The position numbers and the translations under genes were made by a program. From Stomoxys calcitrans (Eukaryota; Arthropoda; Insecta; Diptera; Muscidae), in the NCBI RefSeq assembly GCF_963082655.1, contig NC_081552.1:123542458-123606457 (forward strand): 64,000 bases of DNA. The letters run 5' to 3'. The stretch's first letter is position 1. The number at the start of each line of letters is the position of its first letter. The notes under the pieces were generated by a model. That model ran no database searches. It saw only the letters and a program-made list of their open reading frames with translations, and was not told where the DNA came from. Positions 34,052 through 45,606 of the stretch are shown here, in pieces.

Positions 34052-35551
34052 TTATTTCGAAAGTAGCACGTGAGCCGTCCCACGCCCAAAACCCACCTAA
34101 AACCACGTTTACCCTAGAGGCCACGTCCATTTGTTTTGAGATAATCTCCAAAACCCGTTAACACTACGATTAAAGTGATTTGTATTTGTCAACAGGGATG
34201 TGTTTTTATTGTGATAAACATTTTTATTGTTTTCATCATATATATTGTGGTCAGCAATTAAATAGGTGAAACAATTATTTTTTAAATTTAACTGCAAATT
34301 TTATAATTAGAATAAGATATTGAGAAATAGTGATGTCCAAAACTTCCGGTAATAACCGGTATTCAATACAAACACAGTGTTGCATTTTATTTTGAAGGAG
34401 ATTTGCTGCAAATCCCCTCAAATTAGTAGATTTGCTCATTTTAAAATGCATGGGAAACCTCATTGCAAAACACGAGATTTCCGAAATCTCATCGATAATC
34501 TAGATTTGCTCTAATTGTAAACATAGTTTAACAGGAAAAATATACCGATTGGTGCTATATGGTAATTTGAAAAAGAATACATATCTGATAATTAAAATAG
34601 GGTGTCGCCCCACCCCAAAAACACTTCAAAACGGACACATGTATCCATCGTTTCTAAATGGATCTCAAATGAAAGGTGTTAGAGAGATGACTAAGAATCT
34701 GGCATAAATGATTAGGACAAAGTGTCTGGGGGCCGTCCCTACCATCAAAAACATCCAACAGGATATGTAGGCTCGGGATCTGATATTAATACTAGAGACC
34801 AAATATCTGGGCGGATGAATCACACGTATCAGGTTGGCAAGATCATATTGTCCATATGAATGAAGAAAAAAACTTTAATGAAGAAGAAAAACATTTAATT
34901 TGAATCAAAACATTAAAAATTAAATTGGTCCGAATCGGTCCATTATTTGATATAGAAGGAACAGTTATCTGAATTTTTTCACAACAATATCGGTTAACAA
35001 ATTACCACATAATGGCAATATTAGTCCAAATCGGACAAACATATGTATGGAAGCTACACTGCCACTCAATTGAATAGAACATATTCAATTAATACACCAA
35101 TCCTAATTATATTCTCAAAATTGTAATAGAAATTGGTAGTAAACTATATCGTTATTTTTTAAAACTTGCCTAATTTCAAAATAAAATATTAAAAATCTAT
35201 TCTTTTTAGTATAATTAAGGACAATATAATAAAAACAATACCAGTAAACAATACCAGTAAAAAATTTGGATTATTGGAATAGAATTTCCTACGATTTAAT
35301 CAGTTCTTGATTAAAAGTTATTGATAAACGTTCACAAAAAATTAAAGTTTTAGCAAAACAGGGTTAAAAAAAAACAAAAATTGGTTAATCGGTCGAGCTA
35401 TGTCCTCGAGTGTTAAAGAAGAAGCCAAATTATAGCCTATACCGAATTTCGATTTTCAACTCACTATATGCCAAAAAACACAAGCTGAGGTTGAAAAGTT
35501 ATTCAATAATAATAATAAAAGGGCGCTATATATGTATAGTCCAAAAACTAC
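34052..35551. other. Intronic AT-rich sequence with a Helitron-like scrap
   Basis: About 34545-34810 has Helitron interior words (GGGTGTCGCCCCACCCCAAA, CTCAAATGAAAGGTGTTAGA). The remainder to the splice donor at 35551 is AT-rich with no recognised gene. Confidence 0.45.
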
Positions 35552-37699
35552 CTTGTCGACCGAGAGATATGCTGTTGTCCGTTGGCATTATCGTACTCCC
35601 GCCATCAATTTGGCTTAATATTGTGTTGGGGGTAAAAATATTAGACGTTATTTCTTCACGACTTATTGTAGTAATTTGCCCTTTTACCGCCAGCTTTGTC
35701 CAAAATGTGAATGTAGTATAGTACGTAATAGGCGATTGTGCATTCGATATTTGGTCGGTTTCCACAGGGTTTCCATACGTTTCTGTCATCGTTGTGGTGA
35801 CTGTTTCAAGATGGCTAAAAACGTCAGATTTTTCGCCCGAGTAAACCGTAGTGAAAAACGTCTGAGTTGTAAAGCCAGTTTGAACAAGTAACGTGGCAGA
35901 AGGAGTGCTGATTTCGGAATCGGAAGTAATCTCGTTTAACAAATCAACTTTTTCAGGTTTGTGGATGGGAATATTTGATAATTGCACGGCATCAGGGACA
36001 GGTAGAACCATTGCAGGCATTGTGGAACTTTCTTCATTCTGCTTAATGTCGCTTAATTGGGCGACAGTCGAAACATTTGATGCTTTAGGCAGTGTTTCGA
36101 TAATTATATCTTGACTGTATGCGATCATGTCATAAGGCTTGGTGCTATTTACACTCTCTGCGAAAACTGCACTATGTGCAACCACTGTAGAATCGGATCC
36201 AGAGTAAATGGTCGTGTAAAACGTATACGTTGTAAATAACCGTGTTAGATCTTCATCGTCAGCCTTATTCGTGGAATTAAAAAGCTGATAACAACTGCTA
36301 CATTGTAGCACGTTGTCTCCGATATTATCAATTTCATATGCCTTCACGTCTAACCTGAATGTTTGTAGAAATTCATCTGGATATTTGTTTTGAGTAGTTG
36401 GCACAACAAGCCCAGAATAGGATGGTGACAAGTTCTTGGCGGAAATAACTACAGACGATAAAACATCAGTTTGACTCAGGAGGATGGATGTTTGGCTTTG
36501 GAACAAAGTTGTGAAATACGTGTAAACAGTATAGAATGTTTTATAAATTACTTCCGAGTCTGCGCTAGACTCCAAAGTGCCACTTTCGTCGACGTATACC
36601 AAAGGTGTGTGCGGGTTGATCGCATTATCGTCCATTATATTTACGATTTGTTTATTGTCCAAATTGCCTTGGTCTTCTTTATATACTATTATATCCAGAT
36701 TTGACTTGTTTTGACCAGCAACGTGCAACTCCGATTGAAACTCTGAGAATTTAGCCGAAGTCATATGCGATGATTTTGTCGTTAGAAAGCTTTCATCTGA
36801 TTCAATAGTAGAACTGGAATTTTGTTTCAAGTCTATCAAACCATCAAATCCATTCAAGGAAGTGTCCTGCTTTGTGGTTGAACCTATGTCAGTATGTAAT
36901 ATTTTTGAGGATTGCAATTTACCTTGCAATTCTTCAGAGAGTTCTCCATTACTAGACACTTTTGATGGGCTTATTAAGCTTTGAATCATATTGTCTTGCT
37001 GTTGTTCATTTGTTCGCGAATCAATAATTATGTCGTTTTGAAAATGGTTATCCGTTATCGGAGTAAATTCAGGATGAGGACCGACAGACTCCAGGTCTTT
37101 CCACACTTGTGTGTTTCGCTTTTCGTTATCGGGTACCATAGCACTTGCGTCTAAAACTGCTGACGTTGGTAAATCATTTTCCACTTTCTCAGTTATTTGC
37201 ACTGATTCTGAATCGCCGCTCATGTTAGGCATATTTGTTTCGAACAACGGATTCATCTCACTGGGAGAAAAAATAATTACGCTCTCCCCTACCATTGTAG
37301 TAAAATCGGCGAATCCATAATATATTACTGTAGACAGATTACGATGAAATGCAAAGTTGGAAGCAGCATTTGTAGTACAGTTTGCATGTGTAGTACAACT
37401 ATTTTTCTTAGTTTTTGAAGCCGTACGAAAATCGGATAACTTTTCTTGTGAATTTAACTTTGGGTCAATTGGTGTTGATTTATTAGAGTAAAAAATTCTC
37501 TCTGGATTAATGTAGTTGGCGAAAGTGTGCCCATCTGAGAAGATATGGGAATCCAAAGGGGCCGCCGTACCGTAAAGTACTCTTGAACTCTTTTTCGTAA
37601 CATGTGAGTACGTTTTGGAATTTCCTGGTGTTTTGAGAATAACTTCGGTTGCATACTCGGTTGTGAGACCATCCAGAATGAAGGTTCTAGCTGTTGATG
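35552..37699 (-). CDS. Internal exon of the host gene, repeated Tyr/Phe-Thr motifs, phase 1-1
   Basis: The acceptor (TTTTTGAATTTCAG, AG at 37701-37700) and donor (GACAAG|GTAGTT, GT at 35551-35550) are canonical. The exon is 2148 bp, exactly 716 codons' worth, entered and left in phase 1, so it could be skipped or duplicated without shifting frame. It opens with STARTFILDGLTTEYATEV and continues with TKKSSRVLYG. A long acidic Ser/Asn-rich segment fills the middle. At least four related motifs follow: TFYTVYTYFTTLFQSQTSIL (about 36485-36550), RLFTTYTFYTTIYSGSDST (about 36190-36245), FTTQTFFTTVYSGEKSDVF (about 35820-35875) and ITYYTTFTFWTKLAVKGQIT (about 35665-35730). The pattern (aromatic-Thr-Thr, aromatic, Thr, then Ser/Gly) recalls DUF4758-annotated arthropod extracellular proteins; this family call is tentative. 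No transmembrane helix or enzyme motif is visible. The signal peptide must be in an upstream exon not identified here. The TTG at 37556 is not the start. Confidence 0.85.
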
Positions 37700-38284
37700 C
37701 TGAAATTCAAAAAATAAAAAAAAAGAAGTTAATTACTTTTTGAATTTAAAATGGTAGAAATAAGCGCAGTGTCTTTAGCTTATGGGAATTTACAACTGTT
37801 TTTATTTTATTATGCAAAAGGGACAAGCTCATTAAATCAAACACACCTATTTAGCAAGGGACACACCAGTAGGGATCTTGAGGGTTTTGGATCCCCCTTA
37901 ACTCTAGGCAATATGGGTACCAAATGAAAGGTATTAAGGTGTAGATTATGAAAATGCACTTTTTACATATTATTCAAAGTTTAGAATGAAGAGGAGGAGG
38001 TTGATGATGAGTATGAAGACATCACATCGTGGGTGTAAATGAAGCCCACATTAAATTTACTCCTGAGAGCATTAAAATGTGATTGTCGCATCCACGTGGC
38101 AGCGTCAAGGACAACAATAGAGAACACGTCTCTCGAGGGGGCACTAGGGGATCGAGTAACCTTTGCTCCAGAATCAGACAGAAACACGTTACTGGACTCA
38201 AAACTAGGTTGTGCTTCCTATAAAGTAAAATTTTCCGCAAATCTCGCCATTTCGTTTGTAAAACCTCGAAATATTTATAATAAA
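37700..38284 (-). other. Upstream intron with an unassigned minus-strand frame
   Basis: About 37850-37975 is Helitron-like (GGTACCAAATGAAAGGTATT). At 37981-38240 overlapping minus-strand frames include RDVFSIVVLDAATWMRQSHF and NALRSKFNVGFIYTHDV, which look protein-like but match no family I can name. No splice sites make them an exon of the neighbouring gene. They may be a scrap of an unrecognised transposon. Confidence 0.35.
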
Positions 38285-40193
38285 CTAGCTGACCCGGGCC
38301 CGCTCCGCTGCGCCTTCTTTTACTTTATATGGAACAAATTTTCGTTGGAATACATTCTTAAAGTACTTTATTTCAGCCCGCTACTCTCATAATATTTGAT
38401 TTAGGGGTGTTTTCGGGGGTGAGGTGGTCCCCCAGGCACTTGGCCCTGAAAAAATATCAGCATAGTGCTCTTCTTTCATAAACCATTTATTTAAACCCCA
38501 TATTGCCATTGATTTAGGGGAGTTTATACGATGAGGCGTCCCCCAAACACATGGCCCAAAATAGGTTATCAAATTCGTTTTCTAATCTTAAATACCACAT
38601 ATTGGCATGGTCGAAAAATTTTTTCCATTTGGGGGGCGTTTTGGGAAAGGGGTGATGCCCTTAATACATGGTCCTGAATTTGGATATCAAATTCGTATTC
38701 TTCTCCCAAGTATCTTCATTTGAGCCCCATTTCGCGATGGTCACTAAAAAATTGCTGCTTGTGGGGTATTTTGGGAAAGGGGTAGAACCCCAGAAAATTG
38801 GTTCCGAAAATGGGTATCCATTCTTGTTCTACCCCCTTGAAAATATATATCGGTTTCGTGCTCCACTCTTATTTGGGCCTCATATTGCAAAAGTCAGCAA
38901 ATACTTACTATTTGGTTGGTGTTGTCGGGGTGGGGTGGCCCCATGGACACTTTTCCCAAATATTGATATCAGATTCGTGCTTTACTCCTAAAGACCTTTC
39001 ATTTGAGCCCCATATGGATATGGTCGTTAATTTGTCCCCTTTGGTGGATGTTCTTGGGGAGAGGCGGCCCCCCAAACACTTGGTCCCACATTTGGATATC
39101 AGTTTCTAATTTTACACTAAAAATACCTTTCATTTAAACCCCATATTCTCATGGACAGTAAATAAGTCCTGTTTGGGGGGTGTTTTGGAGAAGGGGTGGA
39201 CTCCCAGAAACGTGGTCCTACATTTGGATATCAGATTCGTATTCTACTCGCAAATACCTTTCATTTGAGTCCCATATTGCCATGATCGGTAAATATGTCC
39301 GATTTAGGGATGTTTTGGGGGTTGAGTGGTGTTGGGTGGTGTTGGGTGGTGTTGGGTGGTGTTGGGTGGTGTTGTGGGGGTGGGGTGGTCCCATAGACAC
39401 TTTTCCCGAATGTTGATATCAGATTTGTGCTTTACTCCCAAAGACCTTTCATTTGAGCCCCATGTGGTAGTAAATGTGTCCCCTTTGGGGGAGGTTTTTG
39501 GGGAGAGGCGGCCCCCCAAACACTTGGTCTCATATTTGGATATCAGATTCGAATTCTACACTCAAATACCTTTTATTTAAGCCCCATATTCCCATGGTCA
39601 GTAAATAAGTCCTGTTTGGGTGTTTGGGGAAGGGGTGGACCCCCAGAAACGTGGTCCCACATTTGGATATCAGATTCGTATTCTACTATCAAATACCATT
39701 CATTTGAGTCCCATATTGCCATGGTCGGTAAATATGTCCGATTTAAAGGTGTTTTGGGGGTTGGGGTGGTCCCCCTAGCACTTGGTTCGACAATTGGATA
39801 TCAGATACGTTTTCTTATCCTATATACCTTTCATTTGAGTCCCATATTGTCGTGATAGGACTAAATATGTGTTTGGTAGATTTTAGGGTGGGGCGGCCCC
39901 CTAGGTACCCCATCCGAAATTTGGATACTAAATTTTTATTTTTAGGGTACTATATGAGACCACACAAAATTTCGCTTAAATCGCACCACCCATCTCCGAG
40001 ACCTGGCGTTTCTGAAAATTAGGGTAAGGGGGAGGGTCCGCCCCCCCCCTTTAGATATCAAAAAATGTAGTACCCCATTTTCACCACGGGTTCATTATGC
40101 ACCATCTGTGAAAATTTCAAGAAAATCGGTTCAGCCGTTTCTGAGTCTATAAGGAACACACAAACAAACACAAATTGAATTTTATATATAAGA
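38285..40193 (-). mobile_element. Helitron-like element with both termini, 1909 bp
   Basis: On the minus strand it starts TCTTATATATAAAATTCAAT (TC at 40193-40192, preceded by host A), continues with TGAACCGATTTTCTTGAAAT near 40115, and ends GCGCAGCGGAGCGGGCCCGG, GTCAGCTAG, followed by host T. The A|TC...CTAG|T arrangement is the Helitron hallmark and there is no target duplication. The palindrome CGGGCCCG sits just inside the 3' end. The interior is a diverged tandem array with units of about 130-190 bp. It encodes no Rep/helicase, so it is non-autonomous. Confidence 0.85.
39321..39370 (+). repeat. 10-bp minisatellite GTTGGGTGGT x5
   Basis: Five consecutive units (the first GTTGAGTGGT) inside the Helitron, followed by GTTGTGGGGGTGGGGTGG. 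Tracts of two to five G on one strand are regularly spaced. The apparent Thr/Pro/His-rich frames on either strand come only from this array. Confidence 0.9.
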
Positions 40194-40595
40194 TATTCTT
40201 AATAGACTAAGTATTTAGAGTCAATCTACCCATATCCGTCCGTGCGTTCAACAGGGAGACGAAATCACAAAACCGTCGCAACAAATATCTTCTACTTCTT
40301 ATTGTGGGTCGTTTGCTGTCCAATATTGGCCATACTGGGTAGACTGATTTTAATTTAAAAAAAAAATGTAAATAATGTACATAAAAATTTTTTCGTACTA
40401 TGTACGTTTCTAAGGGGATTAATGGGCCCACTTATTCCAGAACTTGGCTTTCAAACTGTTCGAAAACCGAGCTTCTTCAAAAGCGTGTGCAAGTTTTTAA
40501 TATTTTTAAATATCCATTGCAGGATATGCGGGATGAATATGGAAAAACTAAAAAGAGTAATTTTCATTAAAATAATTAAGCAATTTTTGTCCGCA
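40194..40595. other. Short AT-rich stretch, nothing recognised
   Basis: This lies between the Helitron 5' end and the LINE. No ORF or repeat was identified with confidence. Confidence 0.45.
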
Positions 40596-40600
40596 GCATT

Positions 40601-41950
40601 TTGTACTCCCCTCCTATACGTGTGGGTGCCTCGCCACCTGTAGTTGAGAGTAGAGCTTCAAGCGAAAAACAAGTCGATAGACTAATTAATGAGGAAGAGA
40701 CGGATAAACCAGAGGCATGCAAAGTGTGTCCACAGCCTTTAAGTAAAGGTGGTGTTTCCGACTCGGATTCAGACAGAGACGGTGCCAATGAAACCAGTCA
40801 TCGCAGCCGAATCGAGAGATGAGGGCATCGGGAAGACGTCAGAATTGAGCGATGACTTTGCGAAGCTCACAAGCAGACCGATAAAGCAATCAGGGCACGA
40901 CGAAGCAGACAGAGGAGTATGTACCGGCAGCGTAATCAGGGGAAGTGCAAGATGCTGGAAGGGATAGGACTGACATTCCAAGCACTTCGACGGAAGCTGA
41001 AAAAAAAATCAGATCTCCCGAAGAGCATAACATGATAAAATGATGAAGAAGAAAAAAAGGCTCCCCGCTTTCAAGTACTCTAGGAAGACCAAGCCAACCT
41101 CCCCGCAGTGGAAACACAAGACAGTTTCCTGTGGAGGGAGACAAAATCGAAACAGCAACTAAGGAAGCGCGCACAGCCCCTGAGTCTTCATGGATGCCAC
41201 AACCATCACGCAAGGTGAAGATCGTCACTGAGAAAGGTAAGGAGCCGCCCTCTTACGCCAGAGTGGCAAGGAAGCACAACAGAGGCGAGATGACTTATGC
41301 AGTCATCAATACCGGCAGTGCATCCGGTAGGATTCCACGCAATCATCTGTGCCAAGTGGAGGATCTAGTTAATGATGGGATTTTTTAACATGTGTGGAAC
41401 TCTGTAGAGGGTCCACCCTACAAATGATGAGCTGCTAGTATTAAGGGAATATTTTTACGCTGCATTTTGCGTCGACGGAATGCATTGATATCGTCAAACA
41501 GCTCGTCAGAGGTATCCACGCTCCCTGGGAGGGCGCAAAGCTCGACCTGGTGAGATAGATGGACATCCCCCAGCTCACAATGACGACGGTCTTCATCAAG
41601 GGACGGGGCAATAAATTTGCTACGGAACGCATGTTGGGATTCTTGGGCAAGCAAATCCAAGGTTTGGTCGCAGAGAACTGGGAGGTCTTCGATAGAGAAG
41701 AGAAGGAGGAAGGAATTCTTCTTGTGGTTGGCATTGATCAAGTCTTCGTGACGAGTTTGGCTAAGACTAAATGCATGGCGCACTGCGGGAGCAAAGTTGT
41801 CTTTTTCAAGAGTGGGAAGACAAGGATAATGATCGGATTCTCAGATTGAGACATCAAGCCGTGCAGTGGCAGGTGACTCAATACGGCCCAACGAACAGGG
41901 GGCTGACAACGAGACAATCACGGCCTTTCTCAATATTGGAAAAACAAGGA
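40601..41950 (+). pseudogene. ORF1 (gag-like) of LINE family 2, broken
   Basis: Successive frames carry VGASPPVVESRASSEKQVDR, EPPSYARVARKHNRGEMTYA, then MDIPQLTMTTVFIKGRG and NWEVFDREEKEEGILLVVGI. The homologous frames at 58842-59900 read MDSKDPTAAVVASERSML and related sequence. This is the nucleic-acid-binding ORF1 by position, before endonuclease. I see no intact CCHC knuckle in these frames. At least four frameshifts or stops are present. Confidence 0.6.
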
Positions 41951-42423
41951 TAAGCAAAGATCCTAATACTAAAATATCGAGCAGTGCAGTGGCGAGAGAG
42001 GGACAAACACACAACAGGGACTCGACGACGGACCCATCACCGACTTCAAGATTCGGAATACTGGGATAGGTAAAGATCCTAATATTAAAACATTAGGCAG
42101 CGAAGCGACAGGAGTATCAATGCAACCTTACAAACAGGGAGCCCATGATGGTACCATCACCTACTCCCAAGATGCCCATTTACTTAAGAATTGAAAGACT
42201 AAGATAGGCATAGATCCTAGTATTGAAACATCAGGCAGTTAAGGGAATGAAAGCTCAATACAGCCTAATGAACAGAGACCCGACGATGGAACCATTACCG
42301 ACTTTATAAAGAGTCGGACGAATAGGATAGGCAAATAACCTAAAACGATGACATCAGGCGGTGCAGTTGTTCTACGCTAACACTGGTACTCGGCCAAGGA
42401 CCTGAGTAAGTTGCCATAAATAA

Positions 42424-42750
42424 TTGAATTATATATTTTCCCCAGAGTTATCAACGTCGGATGCAACTGTGGTAAGACAGAGAGACGGTGAAGCATACCT
42501 GGCATCACTTTATCTGCCTTTGGACTTTCCGACACCGCCACCCACGTCGGAGCTGCAATTGCAAGTGAGGAAAGGAAAACAGACAGTAAACGAGGTACTA
42601 ATAGGGTGGGAGTCGAACTCTCACCACATTTCGTGGGGTAGTACCAACACTAATAAGCGGGGCCATGTCCTGGCAGAGTTCTTGAATACTAACAACCTAA
42701 TAACATTTAATATTGGTAACACCGCTACCTTTGTTAATAGAATTAGATGA
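42424..42750 (+). pseudogene. Endonuclease-domain remnant of LINE family 2
   Basis: The segment VLIGWESNSHHISWGSTNTN, then LAEFLNTNNLITFNIGN, is the conserved (D/C)xN(S/A)HHxxWGS block of APE-type LINE endonucleases. In the copy at 60807-61019 the same block reads VCDANSHHISWGS, so the Asp before x-N has become Glu here. N-terminal parts of the domain are out of frame or lost. Confidence 0.65.
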
Positions 42751-43021
42751 GGTTCAGGAGTGAAGGGTCTATTTGGGGTATTCCTTCCTTTTCAGACCAT
42801 CGCTTCATTAGGTTTAGAACAGGACTTCTAGCGCCGAATCCGATAAGTTTCCGGACAAAATTCGGAAGGCTACTCAGAGGAAGACTGGGCAAGATAATTT
42901 AGATTGTCCAAGCATAGAAGACATTGACAAAAATGTCTACAGGATTACGACTGCACCGGATTCGTCCTTCGAAGATAGTTGTCCTCTTCTGGAAAGGATA
43001 TCAGCCCAACAAAAACCCTGG

Positions 43022-44227
43022 ATGCCCGGGGACGTCTATCATATTTTGAAAGCGGTCCGCAGACTTTTTAACAGATCACGTCATAAAAACGCTGAAGTTT
43101 GTTGGGATGTGTATTTTACACGGCTCAAAGAATACAATATGAATACCAGAGCGGCAAAATATGCCTCCTGGAAGCTTTTCTGCGAACATGTCGATAGCGT
43201 TATTGACGCCACCAAGATAAAAAAGTTTTGCCCAAAACCCCATATCCAAACTGAAATTTTAGTAGGCGACATTGGAGTGAGAGCAGAGACAACGGAGGAC
43301 ATGTAGAGGCTTTTGATGAAAACCAATTTTCCAAAAGACACGACGGGACTCACGGAGACACCGGAATCTTGGAATGATGACGTTGATCGAAGGTTTATAA
43401 TTACGGAATTTATGGTGAAGGAATCCTTGAGCATTTAAGTCACCAGGACCTAATGGTTACTACGGTAAGAGGCAGAATATTTGGCGCCTCTCTGGCAACT
43501 ATTTTCACAGCGTGTCTAGGGCTAGCATATACTCCTAAAACCTGGCAGGAGGCAAGGGTGGTATTTATACCCAAGCCCGACAAGGCATATTATGGGACAC
43601 CAAAGGCCTACAGACCTATAAGCCTTACGTCCTTTCTACTCAGAATCACGAAACGTATTGTGGAAACCATGCTAAAGACTAGGACATCTAGCGAACTGCT
43701 TAAATACAAACAGCATGTTTATCTCAAGGGAAGGTCGGTGGAGACTGCCCTGCACGAGGTTGTGCATAAAATAGAAGAATCCTTCGATGACAAAACGGCG
43801 GTATGCATTGACATTGACTTTAAACAATTTGCGCACCGATACCCTGATATAATTCGGAGACCAGTACCGGGTCCTTAGAGAGAGAAATGGCACAGGGCAC
43901 GCCACAGGGGGCATTTAATCGCCTTTCCTATGGGTAACCACCATAAATGACCTATTACTGATGCCGACTGCGGAGGGATTTGAAACCGTCTGCTACACAG
44001 ACGACGTTATAATACTTCTAAGCGATAAGGATCCGAACCAGCTATGCAGAAGGGCCGAAAAGGTCTTGCATATGGCATATGACTGGGCTAGGCCCAGAGG
44101 TCTCAATGTTAGCCCAGAGAAGCTGGAATATGGCTGTTCACGAGAAGGACGAAGGTGGGACAATTTAACGCACCGCCTTTCCTCAATAAGACGATTTCGA
44201 TATCTGACAAGTCAAATATTAAGGTGA
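43022..44227 (+). pseudogene. Reverse transcriptase of LINE family 2, broken
   Basis: Frame 43022-43306 covers the region before RT. Frame 43453-43878 has VVFIPKPDKAYYGTPKAYRP, ISLTSFLLRITKRIVET and the YKQHVYLKGRSVETALHE block. Its first catalytic region reads CIDIDFKQFAHR and is decayed after that. Frame 43961-44227 has the active-site box CYTDDVIIL (TDD at 43997-44005), with Thr where Ala is usual. Frame breaks separate these pieces. Confidence 0.75.
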
Positions 44228-44682
44228 GATCTTGGACTCGAAACTGAATTAGAAGTATCACATTCAGGAGCGTACTTAGAAGGCACTCAGATTTTGGTCA
44301 GTATGTAGACGGGCCGTAGGCTTGAAATGGGGCTGAATCCGAGAATAGTCCACTGGCTCTACAGGAGCGTGATTAGACCAATACTTTCTTTCGGCTCAGT
44401 AATTTGGTGAACTGCTGTGGAGAAAAAATGCATCGTAAGGACCACACAACAGGTTCAGAGATCATGTTGTCTTGGCATAGACGCAGCGATGAGGAACACG
44501 CCCACTAGGACACTGGAGACTATTCTAGATATCCGAAACATTATCATACAGATTAAGTGTGAGGCAGCCACTGCGGTTATGAGACTTAAGGCGATGGGAG
44601 CAGCTCATACCATCGCGGTATAATCGAGGAGACGATAGGAAACCTGGAATGAAGGGAAGAGGTTTCCGATCAATTACTTGAG

Positions 44683-45195
44683 ATGAACCTTAAAGACGAG
44701 TGCGAGCCACTGCTGCCGCCGGCACAGTCTTGGATTGACGGAACCCTAGTATTACCATCTGGAAGATCATGTTACACGGATGGGTCAAAGCTAGAGGACA
44801 GAGTGGGCCTGGGGGTCTACATTGAGAACCCAGGGACTGAGATCTGTTTTGTACTGCTTGACCATAAAACGGTCCTACAAGCGGAGATCCGGGCGATCAG
44901 GGAATGCGTAAGGTTTTGTATTGCTATCGCGAGGACGTCGAGGGTGAACATCTTTACGGTTAGTAAAATTGCCATAAGGGCAATAACAACCAGGACGGTA
45001 AGGTCACGAACTGTCTTGCATAGTAAGAAGGAGATTAACGCCTTCTCTAAGGATGGCACAATCCGCATCGTTTGGGTGGCGGGCCATAACGGAGCAAGGG
45101 GGAATACAAAAGCAGATGATTTGGCGGTAAAGGCCAGAGGACTGCCGTCAATAAACTTGGTTAACCCAAAGCCTTTCGGGTCCGAGTTAAGGTAA
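44683..45195 (+). pseudogene. RNase H domain of LINE family 2, third acidic residue lost
   Basis: The 170-residue frame holds a whole RNase H fold: Asp33 in SCYTDGSKLEDRVGLGV, Glu68 in LQAEIRAIREC, and a C-terminal VAGHNGARGNTKADDLAV block with Asp. At residue 93 the expected Asp in FTDSK is Val (FTVSK). The copies at 19237 and near 51100-51355 keep Asp there. An active enzyme is therefore unlikely. It would be the C-terminal part of ORF2, after RT; the start ATG is arbitrary. Confidence 0.75.
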
Positions 45196-45378
45196 TGGGC
45201 CGCGAATGCGCATGCAACATTGTGGAACAGCGAAACGGTTGATATAATGGCGAAAATCCTATGAGGGGATCCAGATCGTGAGAAGACGAGGCTATTGCTG
45301 AAAGAAAGTATGAAGGAGATCAGTATAGCTATTGGCATCATGACGGGACACAAAGTACTACGAGCTCACTAATGTAAA

Positions 45379-45606
45379 ATGAGTGAGGCAAGTGATAGCA
45401 TGAGTAGGGCATGCGGGGAAGATTATGAAACGTTGGAACATTTCCTTTGTCATTGCCCTGCTTTCGGGTCTAACAGATACCGGCACTTAGGTGGAGACAC
45501 AATATCAGATATGAACCAACCTAGGGGAGTGGCATGGAAAACAATTAAAGATTTTGTAAGTAGCACGGAATTCCTTACTTACATTTTCTTTTTCGAGGTT
45601 ACTTAA
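45379..45606 (+). pseudogene. C-terminal CCHC-like tail of LINE ORF2
   Basis: CGEDYETLEHFLCHCPAFGSNRY contains the C...HxxxxC pattern that ends the ORF2 of I/LOA/R1-type LINEs. The tail RYRHLGGDTISDMNQPRG follows. A matching tail in the other family is at about 15030-15065. Confidence 0.65.

Larger units (their letters stand above)
3349..35551 (-). other. 32.2-kb phase-1 intron of the host gene, packed with transposons
   Basis: On the minus strand the donor is CGACAAG|GTAGTTTTTGG (GT at 35551-35550) and the acceptor is TTTATTTGCAG (AG at 3350-3349). Both sides give phase 1, so the exons join in frame. The interval contains Helitrons, LINEs, a copia carcass, mariner pieces, DINE-type elements and a 200-N gap. 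No further exon of this gene was recognised inside it, though a short exon could be missed. Confidence 0.75.

Noticed and set aside
35676..36704. Plus-strand frames opposite the internal exon
   Set aside because: They are antisense shadows, and the minus strand has matched splice phases.
39218..39519. Pro/His/Thr-rich frames resembling a low-complexity protein
   Set aside because: They are produced by the GTTGGGTGGT minisatellite and Helitron interior read on either strand.
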